Of a stretch of DNA of 42,985 bases, positions 25,501 through 33,562 are shown piece by piece. The translations under genes and the position numbers were made by a program. Under the pieces are notes generated by a model. It ran no database searches. It was not told where the DNA came from and saw only the letters and a list, made by a program, of their open reading frames with translations. Within the stretch, counting starts at the first letter, position 1. Every line of letters starts with the position of its first letter. Source of the stretch: Candidatus Methanoperedentaceae archaeon (GTDB lineage Archaea; Halobacteriota; Methanosarcinia; Methanosarcinales; Methanoperedenaceae); the NCBI GenBank assembly GCA_003104905.1, contig PQAS01000044.1, positions 1 through 42,985 on the forward strand. Reading direction: 5' to 3'.

Positions 25501-26761
25501 ATTTGGAGATGAATCAGCGGAAAGACATGTATATCCCGCTGATGAACTGACAGGTGCGGAAATAATTTCTAACTGGTTCAGAGATAAGATATTTTTGGGG
25601 CTTTCGTTTAAGGAATATATGAAAACCCTCATCACTCCTCTTAATATTGCTGCGGGTATTGTAGTAATGGCGGGTCTATTCCTGATAGCTGTGAGGTTTA
25701 TTTTCGGACTTGACCAGATAACTGAAGCATCGAATGAACAGCCATGGGGTCTTTTCCTGACATGGGGATTATTCAGCGGAGTGCCATTCTCAGGATCCGG
25801 ATTTGTGGTAGGGACAGGGGTATATATTTTCGGGGTTAAGAGATACCAGCCTATTGTCAAGAACGCCATATTGCTGGGTTTTCTGGGCTATCTGTTTGCG
25901 GTAATTTTCCTCTTGATCGACCTTGGCCGTCCATGGAGGATATATTATCCCATGATAATCTCTTTCGGGACTGCATCAGTCATGTTCCTTGTAGCATGGC
26001 ACGTGGCTCTTTACTTGACGGTGCAGTTGTTTGAATTCAGTCCCTCGATTTTTGCATGGCTGAATCAAAAATACCTTCGAAAAGTGGCTGTCAGCGCGAC
26101 TCTGGGGCTTACAATATTCGGCGTAATGCTCTCCACTCTTCATCAGTCCGCACTTAATGCCATGTTCCTTCTTGCTCCCGGTAAGGTGCATCCGCTATGG
26201 TATACATCGTACCTCCCGTGGCTTGCGTTCATATCTGCTATAGGGGCGGCAATGGCCCTGATGATAGTTGTCAGCAAGCTCACGACCATCTATTTCAGGA
26301 ACAGGGCATCCCCTGAATATCTTGCAAGCATAGATGATGTTACGATCGGTCTTGGAAAAGCATCTTCGTTCGTTCTTTTCACCTATCTTGGAATGAGATT
26401 GATAAGCATCACACATGAGGGCTCGTGGGGTTATCTAAATTCGCCAATAGGATACTGGTTCCTGGTAGAAATAGGGCTCTTTGCGATAGTCCCCCTGATG
26501 TATTATTATGGGGTATTGAAGAAAAATGTGAAACTTATCCAGGTGACAGGGGTATTCACAATGATTGCAATAATACTCAACAGGTTCAACCTGACTCTGA
26601 TAACCTTCAATTATCAGCTTCCCAACAGGGAACTTTTCTTCTGGAAGGAAGCTCTAGTGGTAATATCAGTGATTATTATTGAGATATTGATATACCGATG
26701 GATCATTAACAGGATGCCGGTTCTTCGGGATCATCCCGATTTCCCGAATGATGGGCATTAA
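25493..26761 (+). CDS. nrfD: NrfD/PsrC family quinone-interacting membrane protein
   Basis: The 422-residue integral membrane protein has about ten helices and fits the NrfD/PsrC family: LFLTWGLFSGVPFSGSGFVVG, DLGRPWRIYYP and LSTLHQSALNAMFLL (a histidine in the last is typical). Members oxidise or reduce membrane quinones and pass electrons to a partner FeS protein. The start overlaps the FeS gene by eight bases, with AGGAGG eight bases upstream. With the cytochrome and the FeS protein it forms a quinone:cytochrome c oxidoreductase-like unit. No molybdopterin catalytic subunit is present. Confidence 0.92.
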   Translation: MNEFGDESAERHVYPADELTGAEIISNWFRDKIFLGLSFKEYMKTLITPLNIAAGIVVMAGLFLIAVRFIFGLDQITEASNEQPWGLFLTWGLFSGVPFSGSGFVVGTGVYIFGVKRYQPIVKNAILLGFLGYLFAVIFLLIDLGRPWRIYYPMIISFGTASVMFLVAWHVALYLTVQLFEFSPSIFAWLNQKYLRKVAVSATLGLTIFGVMLSTLHQSALNAMFLLAPGKVHPLWYTSYLPWLAFISAIGAAMALMIVVSKLTTIYFRNRASPEYLASIDDVTIGLGKASSFVLFTYLGMRLISITHEGSWGYLNSPIGYWFLVEIGLFAIVPLMYYYGVLKKNVKLIQVTGVFTMIAIILNRFNLTLITFNYQLPNRELFFWKEALVVISVIIIEILIYRWIINRMPVLRDHPDFPNDGH

Positions 26762-26779
26762 GTGGATCGGAGGAAATGT

Positions 26780-26813
26780 CCGGATAAAGCCGTAATATAG
26801 CGGTTTTATCCGG
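26780..26813. terminator. Strong hairpin terminator after the NrfD-type gene
   Basis: CCGGATAAAGCCG (26780-26792) pairs with CGGTTTTATCCGG (26801-26813), a 13-bp stem with one G-U pair and an eight-base loop. It is followed by a T-rich stretch. It closes the cytochrome/FeS/NrfD operon and separates it from the accessory island. Confidence 0.75.
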
Positions 26814-26818
26814 AATTA

Positions 26819-26890
26819 TTATCTTTTTATTTTGCATATCCATTCATCTTTGCATTGAGGACAGACCTCAACGGTAGACCATACGCCTTT
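26819..26890 (-). pseudogene. Remnant encoding a short zinc-ribbon end
   Basis: In one minus-strand frame the sequence reads GVWSTVEVCPQCKDEWICKIKR and stops at 26819. A CxxC pair of this type is typical of a small zinc ribbon. A stop codon lies just upstream and there is no start, so it is probably the 3' end of a broken gene. Short and therefore uncertain. Confidence 0.25.
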
Positions 26891-26908
26891 TCAGTATTTC
26901 TGGAGGAG

Positions 26909-27142
26909 TCACAATTTCTTCAAATACTCATCGTATTTCTCAACACTAAGTTCTATCTCCATTAATATTTCTTTTATAAGTGGGCGTGCTAAATCTCTTC
27001 CGGGATGATGCGGTACGCTTGTGGTTCTCCCATCCGGATGCCTATAAAACACATGACTCCCTTTTTGACGAACCCTCTCAAAGCCAAGCTTGAACAACAA
27101 CTTTTCCATTTTTCTTGCATCGATTATCCGAAGCCTGCTCAA
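26909..27142 (-). CDS. hicA: HicA-type mRNA interferase toxin
   Basis: The 77-residue protein has the HicA double-stranded-RNA-binding-like fold signatures: GFERVRQKGSHVFYRHPDGR, with the catalytic His30, and VPHHPGRDLARPLIKEIL. It cuts translated mRNA when free of its antitoxin. It overlaps the upstream hicB by four bases on the same strand, so translation is coupled. The antitoxin gene comes first, the less common but well-known order. It sits next to a decayed AlbA_2-type gene in an accessory island. Confidence 0.9.
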   Translation of the reverse strand: MSRLRIIDARKMEKLLFKLGFERVRQKGSHVFYRHPDGRTTSVPHHPGRDLARPLIKEILMEIELSVEKYDEYLKKL

Positions 27143-27360
27143 ACATTCACCTCAATCTGTTGAATTCCTACAAATTGAGGTAAATATTGCTTATTTTCAG
27201 GCTCCATTTCTTCCAGGCACAGTTCCAATACTTCTATAAGGTTCTCTTGAAGCTCATCGAGAGTCTCTGCCTGAGTATGAGCACCGGGAATTCCCGGGAC
27301 TATAGCCACATACAATCCAGTTTCCGAATCTTTTTCGATATACGCTGTTAGTGTAGTCAT
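27139..27360 (-). CDS. hicB: HicB-type antitoxin
   Basis: The 73-residue protein has the HicB partial RNase H-like fold: TAYIEKDSETGLYVAIVPGIPGAHTQAETLDELQENLIEVLELCLEE. It neutralises HicA. It lacks the C-terminal DNA-binding helix-turn-helix or RHH domain of longer HicB proteins and so may not regulate its own promoter. A short leader follows a TATA-like sequence at 27397-27406. Confidence 0.9.
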   Translation of the reverse strand: MTTLTAYIEKDSETGLYVAIVPGIPGAHTQAETLDELQENLIEVLELCLEEMEPENKQYLPQFVGIQQIEVNV

Positions 27361-27396
27361 TTGAGATCTCTATATCAGTGTTGTTTGTCTTATGAT

Positions 27397-27406
27397 GTAT
27401 TATACA
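27397..27406 (-). promoter_or_regulatory. Predicted TATA box of hicBA
   Basis: On the minus strand TGTATAATAC lies about 37 to 46 bases before the hicB ATG, which would give a leader of about 10 to 15 bases. It partly uses sequence at the broken 3' end of the AlbA_2-type gene. Confidence 0.4.
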
Positions 27407-27426
27407 GCTAAGAAGTATATACTTTT

Positions 27427-28060
27427 TCAATAGCCACGACATAATTCAATATTTCCATTTCTAAATATTTGTAAATATCCTGAATTAGCAAAACTCAAGT
27501 AACCATCGAAATTGTGTCTGCTGTTCCAACCTATTCAGATATTGGCTGAAGTTTCCCGACATCATTTGCAAGAGAAGATACATCGAATCTTGATGCAGGA
27601 TTGAATGCACCAAAAGGTATGATATGAAGAATAATTTTCGGAGCCGGGCTCAACCTTACTGGCGTCTCCCCGGCAGCAATTTTACTCAGACGTTCTATAC
27701 GAAAGTTTCTGATACGTTCTGTAGTTGTTTCTTCCCAGAGGGATACCCCAGGAATCCTTGGTTTTATACCATCTCGGATAATATTTTCAAGGCGTCTGAT
27801 TTCTGCATCAGCATTGACATTTTCCAAACCACAGACCTCTGATGCAATGCCACTGTTTTCTCGCATGCCATAGATCAGATAACCACCGGCAGCGTTTGCA
27901 AATGACGACACATCTGCAAGGAATTCTTTTTGTCAGAATCAGAATTACCAGGTAAGAATCCCTTGTAGTCAAGAGTTTTACCCTCAGGAACTTGATTATC
28001 CACTAAAGCCTGGATATCATTTTCTTCTTCTAATTTTAGTTGGTCGAAATTTGGTGGCAT
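27427..28060 (-). pseudogene. Frameshifted AlbA_2-domain (schlafen-like) putative DNA-binding protein
   Basis: The first part (from the ATG at 28060, with GAGGTG upstream) reads through residue about 50, ending in DSDKKNSLQ; adding one base at the A run near 27929-27933 restores KEFLADVSSFANAAGGYLIYGM, the classic AlbA_2 core. The second part runs to a stop at 27531. Beyond it another one-base shift gives GWNSRHNFDGYLSFANSGYLQIFRNG before a stop at 27427. The intact family binds nucleic acid or nucleotides and is common in mobile and defence contexts. At least two frame breaks plus a missing 3' end point to decay, although sequencing errors could explain the shifts. Confidence 0.75.
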
Positions 28061-28204
28061 GGTACACCTCTAATATGCATCTAATGATTTATTGTATAAT
28101 ATTATTGTGATATAATCTTTATAGTTTCATTCGTGCCCCATACCTTAGTAATACGATTGTTATACCCCGGACAAACAGTAAGGGGCCTGTAGCTATTGAT
28201 TTCA

Positions 28205-28753
28205 TCACCCCTCTCTTCTATCAAGTATATAGTTAATGATGCAAACACAGGCTGAGGCAAGATACGCTTTTTCCCCGATCGAGACTTTTTTTCCATACCT
28301 CAACACGAAATCTTCATCTTTTTTTGGCAATCCCACCTGGTCCCCCAGGATAAAAACAGGGTCGCTTCCAAGGTCTATGGTGTTTATACTCTCTCCCGAT
28401 TCTTCAAGCACAAACAAGTTGTTTTTCTCTTTTACCAGGTGTTGAAGACTATTTTTCCTGAGGGTTATGCCGGGATGTTCCCTGCCCGAAAGTACTCTTC
28501 GCAAAATGTCTTCCCATGTTTTTTCATCTGTCCGGACATCCCTGAGTTTTTCTCCTTCGACTATCAGTTCAAGCGGCGGGCTGGGCGGTCCTCCCAGGAA
28601 TGCATGGAATGTGACGTCTCTTCGTATCGCATGGGAGCGAAACAGCGACATTAAGATCGACTGGTAAACCACATCGAGCCTGCCCCCTTCCCTCAGGTTG
28701 GGAAATCTCGAATCAGTTCTTCCTGTTCTTGAATATAATATGAATTCGCGCAT
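28205..28753 (-). CDS. trmY: tRNA (pseudouridine(54)-N1)-methyltransferase
   Basis: TrmY methylates pseudouridine 54 in the T-loop of archaeal tRNAs, using SAM. The 182-residue SPOUT-family protein starts MREFILYSRTGRTD and includes FRSHAIRRDVTFHAFLGGPPSPPLELI, DPVFILGDQVGLPKKDED and a C-terminal ASACVCIINYILDR, all typical. I use the ATG at 28753, which matches the family start; a TTG two codons upstream is the longer option. The gene is divergent from mtnA. Confidence 0.93.
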   Translation of the reverse strand: MREFILYSRTGRTDSRFPNLREGGRLDVVYQSILMSLFRSHAIRRDVTFHAFLGGPPSPPLELIVEGEKLRDVRTDEKTWEDILRRVLSGREHPGITLRKNSLQHLVKEKNNLFVLEESGESINTIDLGSDPVFILGDQVGLPKKDEDFVLRYGKKVSIGEKAYLASACVCIINYILDRREG

Positions 28754-28845
28754 TATCAATTCTCTTCGTGGGGAATTCTTGCCCCTCTATTGGTGTTGAT
28801 GTATCTTTTCATTTAAAGATTATATGTTTTTACAAAGCCCTTTTC

Positions 28846-28875
28846 TCTGTGTACTCCGTGAACTCTGTGGTTTCT
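28846..28875. repeat. Dispersed CACAGAG-type repeat
   Basis: The minus strand reads AACCACAGAGTTCACGGAGT followed by ACACAGAG, a sequence type found scattered between genes in many prokaryote genomes. Its AACTCTGTGGTT part is identical to the arm of the inverted repeat at 17825-17836. It lies between the divergent trmY and mtnA genes. Confidence 0.6.
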
Positions 28876-28944
28876 CAAACCAGAAGATAATAAAATTAAC
28901 GGCAGTATTTTATTACAAGGCCACATGATACGAATACGATTTCA

Positions 28945-29970
28945 ATGAGAACAATAGACTGGAATGATAATAAGAATAATATTGTAATGATAGATCAAAC
29001 CCTTTTACCTGTGGAATATAAAGTCATAGAATGCGCCACGGTAGATTCACTATGCGAAGCCATTAAATCCCTTCGCGTTCGGGGAGCACCTGCTCTTGGC
29101 GCAGCAGGGGGATTTGGCGTTGCTGTTGCTGCTTTTCAAAGTAAGGCCGGATCCATGGATAAGTTACTGGATGATATTCAAAATGCCGCAAACACCATAA
29201 TCGCTACAAGACCCACGGCAGTAAACCTTTCATGGGGAGTAAAACGCGTATTGGGGGCATTAGAAGATGCAAAAAACATCAAAGAAGTAAGAATGTTCGC
29301 CCTTGATGAGGCAAAAGCGATTGCTGATGAGGATGTGGAAAAGAACATGCAGCTCGGAGAGCATGGCTCCGGGCTTCTTGAAGACGGGGATACGGTCATG
29401 ACGCACTGCAACGCAGGCCGTCTTGCCTGTGTGGACTGGGGCACTGCCCTCGGGGTAATCCGTTCTGCCCGTGCCCAGGGAAAAGACATCAAAGTAGTTT
29501 CATGCGAGACTCGTCCGCTCAACCAGGGAAGCCGCATAACAACATGGGAATTGATGGAAGATAAGATCCCGGTGACTCTCATAACCGACAGTATGTCCGG
29601 TCATGTGATGAGAAAAGGATTGATAGATAAGGTCATTGTAGGCGCCGACAGGATCACCCAGGATGCAGTGTTCAATAAAATCGGTACTTATACACATTCG
29701 GTCATTGCAAAAGAACATCATGTGCCGTTCTATGTTGCTGCGCCTGTTTCCACGTTTGATTTTGAAAGACTTGAAGATGAGATCGAGATCGAATTGAGAA
29801 AATCTGAAGAACTGAAGTTTTTTGGGAAATATCAGATAGCTCCACTTGGAGTAAATGTTTATAATCCTGCATTTGATGCAACCCCCATGGAAAATGTGAC
29901 TGCATTAATCACAGAAAATGGAGTATTTTACCCCCCGGTTCTTCTGGATGAGGTTAAGATAAAAGCATAG
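28945..29970 (+). CDS. mtnA: S-methyl-5-thioribose-1-phosphate isomerase
   Basis: The 341-residue protein is of the MtnA / eIF2B-alpha-like family and has the catalytic pair Cys155 (THCNAGRLA) and Asp235 (GADRI), plus the RVRGAPALG motif near residue 44 and RPTAVNLSWGV. It isomerises methylthioribose 1-phosphate in methionine salvage or the archaeal methylthio shunt. The related ribose-1,5-bisphosphate isomerase is less likely because of the THCNAGRLA context, but cannot be fully excluded by eye. Confidence 0.92.
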   Translation: MRTIDWNDNKNNIVMIDQTLLPVEYKVIECATVDSLCEAIKSLRVRGAPALGAAGGFGVAVAAFQSKAGSMDKLLDDIQNAANTIIATRPTAVNLSWGVKRVLGALEDAKNIKEVRMFALDEAKAIADEDVEKNMQLGEHGSGLLEDGDTVMTHCNAGRLACVDWGTALGVIRSARAQGKDIKVVSCETRPLNQGSRITTWELMEDKIPVTLITDSMSGHVMRKGLIDKVIVGADRITQDAVFNKIGTYTHSVIAKEHHVPFYVAAPVSTFDFERLEDEIEIELRKSEELKFFGKYQIAPLGVNVYNPAFDATPMENVTALITENGVFYPPVLLDEVKIKA

Positions 29971-30091
29971 TTTTTTTGTGACATAATACAGCACAAAAAA
30001 TAATTAAAAAGCAATTTTATAAAAACGAATTATTTTTGAAAGACCCGAAAGAATTATAACATCACAGGTATATAACTTATTGGGGTAATGT

Positions 30092-30457
30092 ATGAGAGAG
30101 ACGAAAATGTCGGATGTATATAACAATATTCTATTGGATATGAAGAGACTTAAGGGAGTGAAAAGGATTGCACTTGCAGGTCGTGATGGTTACCTGATCG
30201 GTGATCATGCAACCGAAGGGTCGGAAACCCTGACCCTGATGTCGGCAAACATGTTACAGGCTGCAGAAACTGTCACTACTACACTTGAAAAAGTTAATCC
30301 CAATCGCATAATAGTTGATTATCAGGGCGGAAAACTCATTACTACTTCAGTGGGTTCAAAAGCGCTAATTTCAGTCATGACCGAAAAGGATGCAAGTATC
30401 GACCCTATCATCAAAGAACTTGACAAAACAGCAGGAAAAATAAAGGAAATCCTTTGA
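30092..30457 (+). CDS. Roadblock/LC7 domain protein
   Basis: The 121-residue protein is a single roadblock/LC7 domain, with GVKRIALAGRDGYLIGDH and a central helix (TLTLMSANMLQAAETV) followed by strands VDYQGGKLITTSV and ALISVMT. Such proteins usually act as partners or regulators of small GTPases. Downstream lies the GTPase gene ychF, separated by 48 bases. Two ATGs are possible (30092 and 30107); TATA-like sequences at about 30051-30058 and 30067-30075 could serve either, giving a very short leader. Confidence 0.85.
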   Translation: MRETKMSDVYNNILLDMKRLKGVKRIALAGRDGYLIGDHATEGSETLTLMSANMLQAAETVTTTLEKVNPNRIIVDYQGGKLITTSVGSKALISVMTEKDASIDPIIKELDKTAGKIKEIL

Positions 30458-30505
30458 TTTTTTAGAAAAGATTAAAGTTAAGTTTGATTAAATGATATTA
30501 GCAGC

Positions 30506-31678
30506 ATGACTATTTCAATAGCTCTTGCTGGGAAACCAAATTCGGGGAAATCAACTTTTTTCAAAGCTGCAACACTTGCGAATGTTGAGATTGCAAATTA
30601 TCCTTTTACGACTATCGATGCAAATCATGGGGTAGCATATGTGAGAACGCCATGTCCTTGCAGGGAATTTAAACTTGATTGCGGGAATTGCCGGGAAGGG
30701 GTCAGGTTCGTACCCATCGAAATGATAGATGTGGCCGGGCTTGTCCCGGATGCACATAAAGGACGCGGTCTTGGCAATGAATTCCTTGATAATTTAAGAC
30801 AGGCAAAAGCAATAATCCATGTAATAGACGCATCGGGCACAACGGATATTGAAGGTAATCCTGTGGCTGCCGGGTCGCATGACCCTCTTGGTGATATAGA
30901 ATTTCTTGAGCATGAGATAACTATGTGGATGGCAGGCATATTAAACCGAAACTGGGAGAGGCTGTCAAAAAAGGTAAATGCTGAGGGCCTGAAGATCGAA
31001 GAGACAATTGCAAATCAGCTTGAAGGTGCTGGAATAACTGAAACCCACGTCAGGACTATTCTTTCAAGAATGAGACTTCCGCGGGATAAACCACAGGTAT
31101 GGACGCAAGAACAGATAATAGAACTTTCCGACATGCTAAGGGCAGAAAGCAAACCCTTCATTATTGCAGCAAATAAGATCGATATTGCTTCACAGGAGAA
31201 TATCGAACGCCTGGTAAAAAAGGGTGCAATCCCGGTCAGCGGCGCAACAGAAGTAGTTCTTCGCATTGCAGATAAGAGCGGAGCCATTAAATACATTCCA
31301 GGCGATGCTGATTTTCTGGAATCTCAAAATCTTTCCGATGCACAAAAACAGGCATTATCAAAGATTCGCCTGCTAATGAAGAAGAATAGCGGCACAGGCA
31401 TCCAGAAATGCATCAATGAAACGGTTTTCAAGCTTCTTGACCTTATAGTGGTTTATCCGGTAGAGGATGAGAACAGATTCACGGATAAAAAAGGCAACAT
31501 ACTTCCCGATGCATTTCTGATGAAAAAGGGCAGCTCACCAAAAGACCTTGCTTTCATGGTGCATACTGATATCGGAAAGAGTTTCCTTTTTGCAGTGGAT
31601 GCCCGCACCAGGATGAGGCTCGGGGAAAAACACGAACTGAAGAATGGGGATATAGTGAAAATAGTGTCAGTGAAATAA
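30506..31678 (+). CDS. ychF: YchF/Obg-like GTPase family, archaeal type
   Basis: The 390-residue P-loop NTPase has G1 (AGKPNSGKST, 8-17), G3 (DVAGL, near residue 75) and G4 (AANKID, near residue 222), and a C-terminal TGS domain (VYPVEDENRFTDKKGNILPDAFLMKKGSSPKDLAFMVH, split over that region). A small Cys-rich insertion CPCREFKLDCGNC at about 50-62 is seen in archaeal members and may bind metal. The family binds ribosomes. There is no clear Shine-Dalgarno sequence. Confidence 0.92.
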   Translation: MTISIALAGKPNSGKSTFFKAATLANVEIANYPFTTIDANHGVAYVRTPCPCREFKLDCGNCREGVRFVPIEMIDVAGLVPDAHKGRGLGNEFLDNLRQAKAIIHVIDASGTTDIEGNPVAAGSHDPLGDIEFLEHEITMWMAGILNRNWERLSKKVNAEGLKIEETIANQLEGAGITETHVRTILSRMRLPRDKPQVWTQEQIIELSDMLRAESKPFIIAANKIDIASQENIERLVKKGAIPVSGATEVVLRIADKSGAIKYIPGDADFLESQNLSDAQKQALSKIRLLMKKNSGTGIQKCINETVFKLLDLIVVYPVEDENRFTDKKGNILPDAFLMKKGSSPKDLAFMVHTDIGKSFLFAVDARTRMRLGEKHELKNGDIVKIVSVK

Positions 31679-31718
31679 CAAAAAATAAATCAGATAAAAA
31701 AGGAAGAAAAAAAGATGC

Positions 31719-32450
31719 CTAATGGCCTTTTCTTCTCTTAAATAGATACAGACCTATTGCACCTGCAATTAACAATCCTATTATTAGAGAATTTCGTATT
31801 GATGACAGCCTGAAACATATAAATCTATCGGCATTATTATCTGCTGCCGCCGCCTCAGGACTTACAGCCACAGTTGCTTGTGTTATTGGATTGGAACTTA
31901 TAGATCCAACGGCATCTATATCTGCTCCTGCGGTAGGAGAATCGCTCTCATGTGGCAGCCTGTCCACAAGTTTTACATAATTATATTGTTCACCTGAAAC
32001 AACTCCTCCAGGGCCTATATATGCATCGATATCGATACCTGTTGTATAATTGGATGTGTTTCCTGTGTATATCCAATTTATTCCATCTTTGCTTATAAAA
32101 ACATCTGTTGATTCAAACTTCTCACCAATTTCAAAAATCATCAAATCATTATTTTCATTTCCGGAGGTTGTCAGGGAGTTATCTGTAAACTTTAATACCA
32201 GAGTCCCCTCGTCACCCAAAGAAACATAATTGGTATTATTTGCATAATCCGGAATGCCTAATGCCATTGATGCATTATCATGACCCGAAACTCCAGCGGA
32301 TGGATTATAACTAACTACCTCATCGGCGAAAGAACTTGCTCCACCGGGAAAATCAACTCCTTCATATAATACTGCGCTGCCTGGGACTACCAATAAAATT
32401 ATACCCAGGATGAAAGTAGTTAAACCTCTAATTATCGATATTTTATTCAT
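31719..32450 (-). CDS. Cell-surface protein with signal peptide and C-terminal anchor
   Basis: This 243-residue protein has an N-terminal signal peptide (to about residue 27), a secreted domain with ADEVVSYNPSAG, YVSLGDEGTLVLKF, ISKDGINW and GADIDAVGSI segments, which recall a domain common in PEP/PEF-CTERM-sorted surface proteins, and a C-terminal helix followed by FKRRKGH. Several NxS/T sites (for example NNTN and NTSNYT) may be glycosylated. Its tail fits membrane retention on the outer face. The promoter region carries a near-duplicate TATA-rich repeat. Confidence 0.82.
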   Translation of the reverse strand: MNKISIIRGLTTFILGIILLVVPGSAVLYEGVDFPGGASSFADEVVSYNPSAGVSGHDNASMALGIPDYANNTNYVSLGDEGTLVLKFTDNSLTTSGNENNDLMIFEIGEKFESTDVFISKDGINWIYTGNTSNYTTGIDIDAYIGPGGVVSGEQYNYVKLVDRLPHESDSPTAGADIDAVGSISSNPITQATVAVSPEAAAADNNADRFICFRLSSIRNSLIIGLLIAGAIGLYLFKRRKGH

Positions 32451-32539
32451 TTCATACCTCTTTTAATTTTTTTAGGAAATTTTGACCTAATTTTCAGATA
32501 TATTACACTTTTCAGGATACTTTCATGAAATGTAAAAAT

Positions 32540-32577
32540 AATCCATTACTATATAAATAATCTATTACTATATAATG
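32540..32577. repeat. Tandem TATA-rich repeat upstream of the surface-protein gene
   Basis: ATCCATTACTATATAAATA is followed directly by ATCTATTACTATATAATGC, two near-identical 19-base units. Each contains a TATATAA core, so this may be a doubled promoter or a binding site, in the divergent space between the surface protein and the NIF3-family gene. Confidence 0.5.
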
Positions 32578-32680
32578 CTTATGATGTAAATAATTATCAT
32601 ACCACGCAGTAGCTCATAGATTCTGGCAAATGTAGAAACAAATAAAAATTATATCAATAAGAATGTAACGCTTTCCTAAG

Positions 32681-32689
32681 CCTTAAATA
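32681..32689 (+). promoter_or_regulatory. Predicted TATA box for a leaderless NIF3 transcript
   Basis: CTTAAATAT lies 23 to 31 bases before the ATG at 32712 and no ribosome binding site is visible. The transcript may therefore start at or very near the start codon. Confidence 0.4.
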
Positions 32690-32711
32690 TCCCTCCGGCC
32701 AACAAACAACC

Positions 32712-33440
32712 ATGCATATCAAAGAAATAATCCTGCTCCTTGAATCAATTGCTCCTCCCGCACTTTCAGAAGATTTTGATTATGGAAAAATAGGGCTTGT
32801 TCTTGACCGGGACAGCGACATCCGGAAGATCGCAGTCGCACTTGACCCAACTGACCTTGTTCTTAAGGAAGCAGCACGTATGGGCGCCGATTTGCTGATA
32901 ACGCATCATACGCTGATATTTGACCCCATAAATCTTATATCGAAACGATTGTCAGATACCCTGAAAATTGCGATAGATAACGATATTTCCATATACACGA
33001 TGCACACCAATTATGATAAAGCAGACGGCGGTGTGAATGATGTGCTTGCCGGATTACTAGATTTGAACCGCATCGTTCGTCTTCCACTTGGAAGGATCGG
33101 AGAGATACATCCAATGAAGGCGCACGAATTTGCATCTTTCGTAGCTAAAAAACTGGATACTCATGTCCAATATAAAGGAGATGGCGATATCAAGAAGGTT
33201 ATGGTTGTGGGCGGAAGCGGATTCAGGCGCGAATATATCGATGTCGCAATAGAGAAGGGCGCTGATGCTCTTGTTTCAGGGGAGATGCGCCATGATGCCC
33301 AGCGATATGCAGACGGGTTATGCCTCATTGATGCAACCCATTATGCAACAGAAGCGCCTTCGATGAGAAAAATATGTGAGAGATTGCCTGTGGAATCTTT
33401 TTTTATTGAGGATAAGCCCGATGTCAGGGTATGTTTATAG
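32712..33440 (+). CDS. NIF3-family dinuclear metal protein
   Basis: The 242-residue protein belongs to the Nif3/YbgI family, with metal-binding motifs LITHHTLIF (residues 62-70), TMHTNYDKADGGVND and the C-terminal DATHYATEAPSMRKI. Members form hexamers with two metal ions; the substrate is unknown, though they are sometimes annotated as GTP cyclohydrolase I type 2 homologues. Length is as expected for the short form without the insertion domain. Confidence 0.92.
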   Translation: MHIKEIILLLESIAPPALSEDFDYGKIGLVLDRDSDIRKIAVALDPTDLVLKEAARMGADLLITHHTLIFDPINLISKRLSDTLKIAIDNDISIYTMHTNYDKADGGVNDVLAGLLDLNRIVRLPLGRIGEIHPMKAHEFASFVAKKLDTHVQYKGDGDIKKVMVVGGSGFRREYIDVAIEKGADALVSGEMRHDAQRYADGLCLIDATHYATEAPSMRKICERLPVESFFIEDKPDVRVCL

Positions 33441-33562
33441 GCTGCACATTTATTCGTATTTATATGAACGAAATGTTTATCCGAGAATAAATGCAACTTA
33501 ATTGTTAGATAGGGATATTGTGAATAAGAAATCCATATCTGAAAGATAAAGGTGGGAAAAAT

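Noticed and set aside
27254-27442. 62-codon minus-strand frame overlapping hicB
   Set aside because: It is an out-of-frame shadow of hicB and the pseudogene end.
28102-28296. 64-codon minus-strand frame overlapping the trmY end
   Set aside because: It overlaps trmY in another frame and shows no family match.
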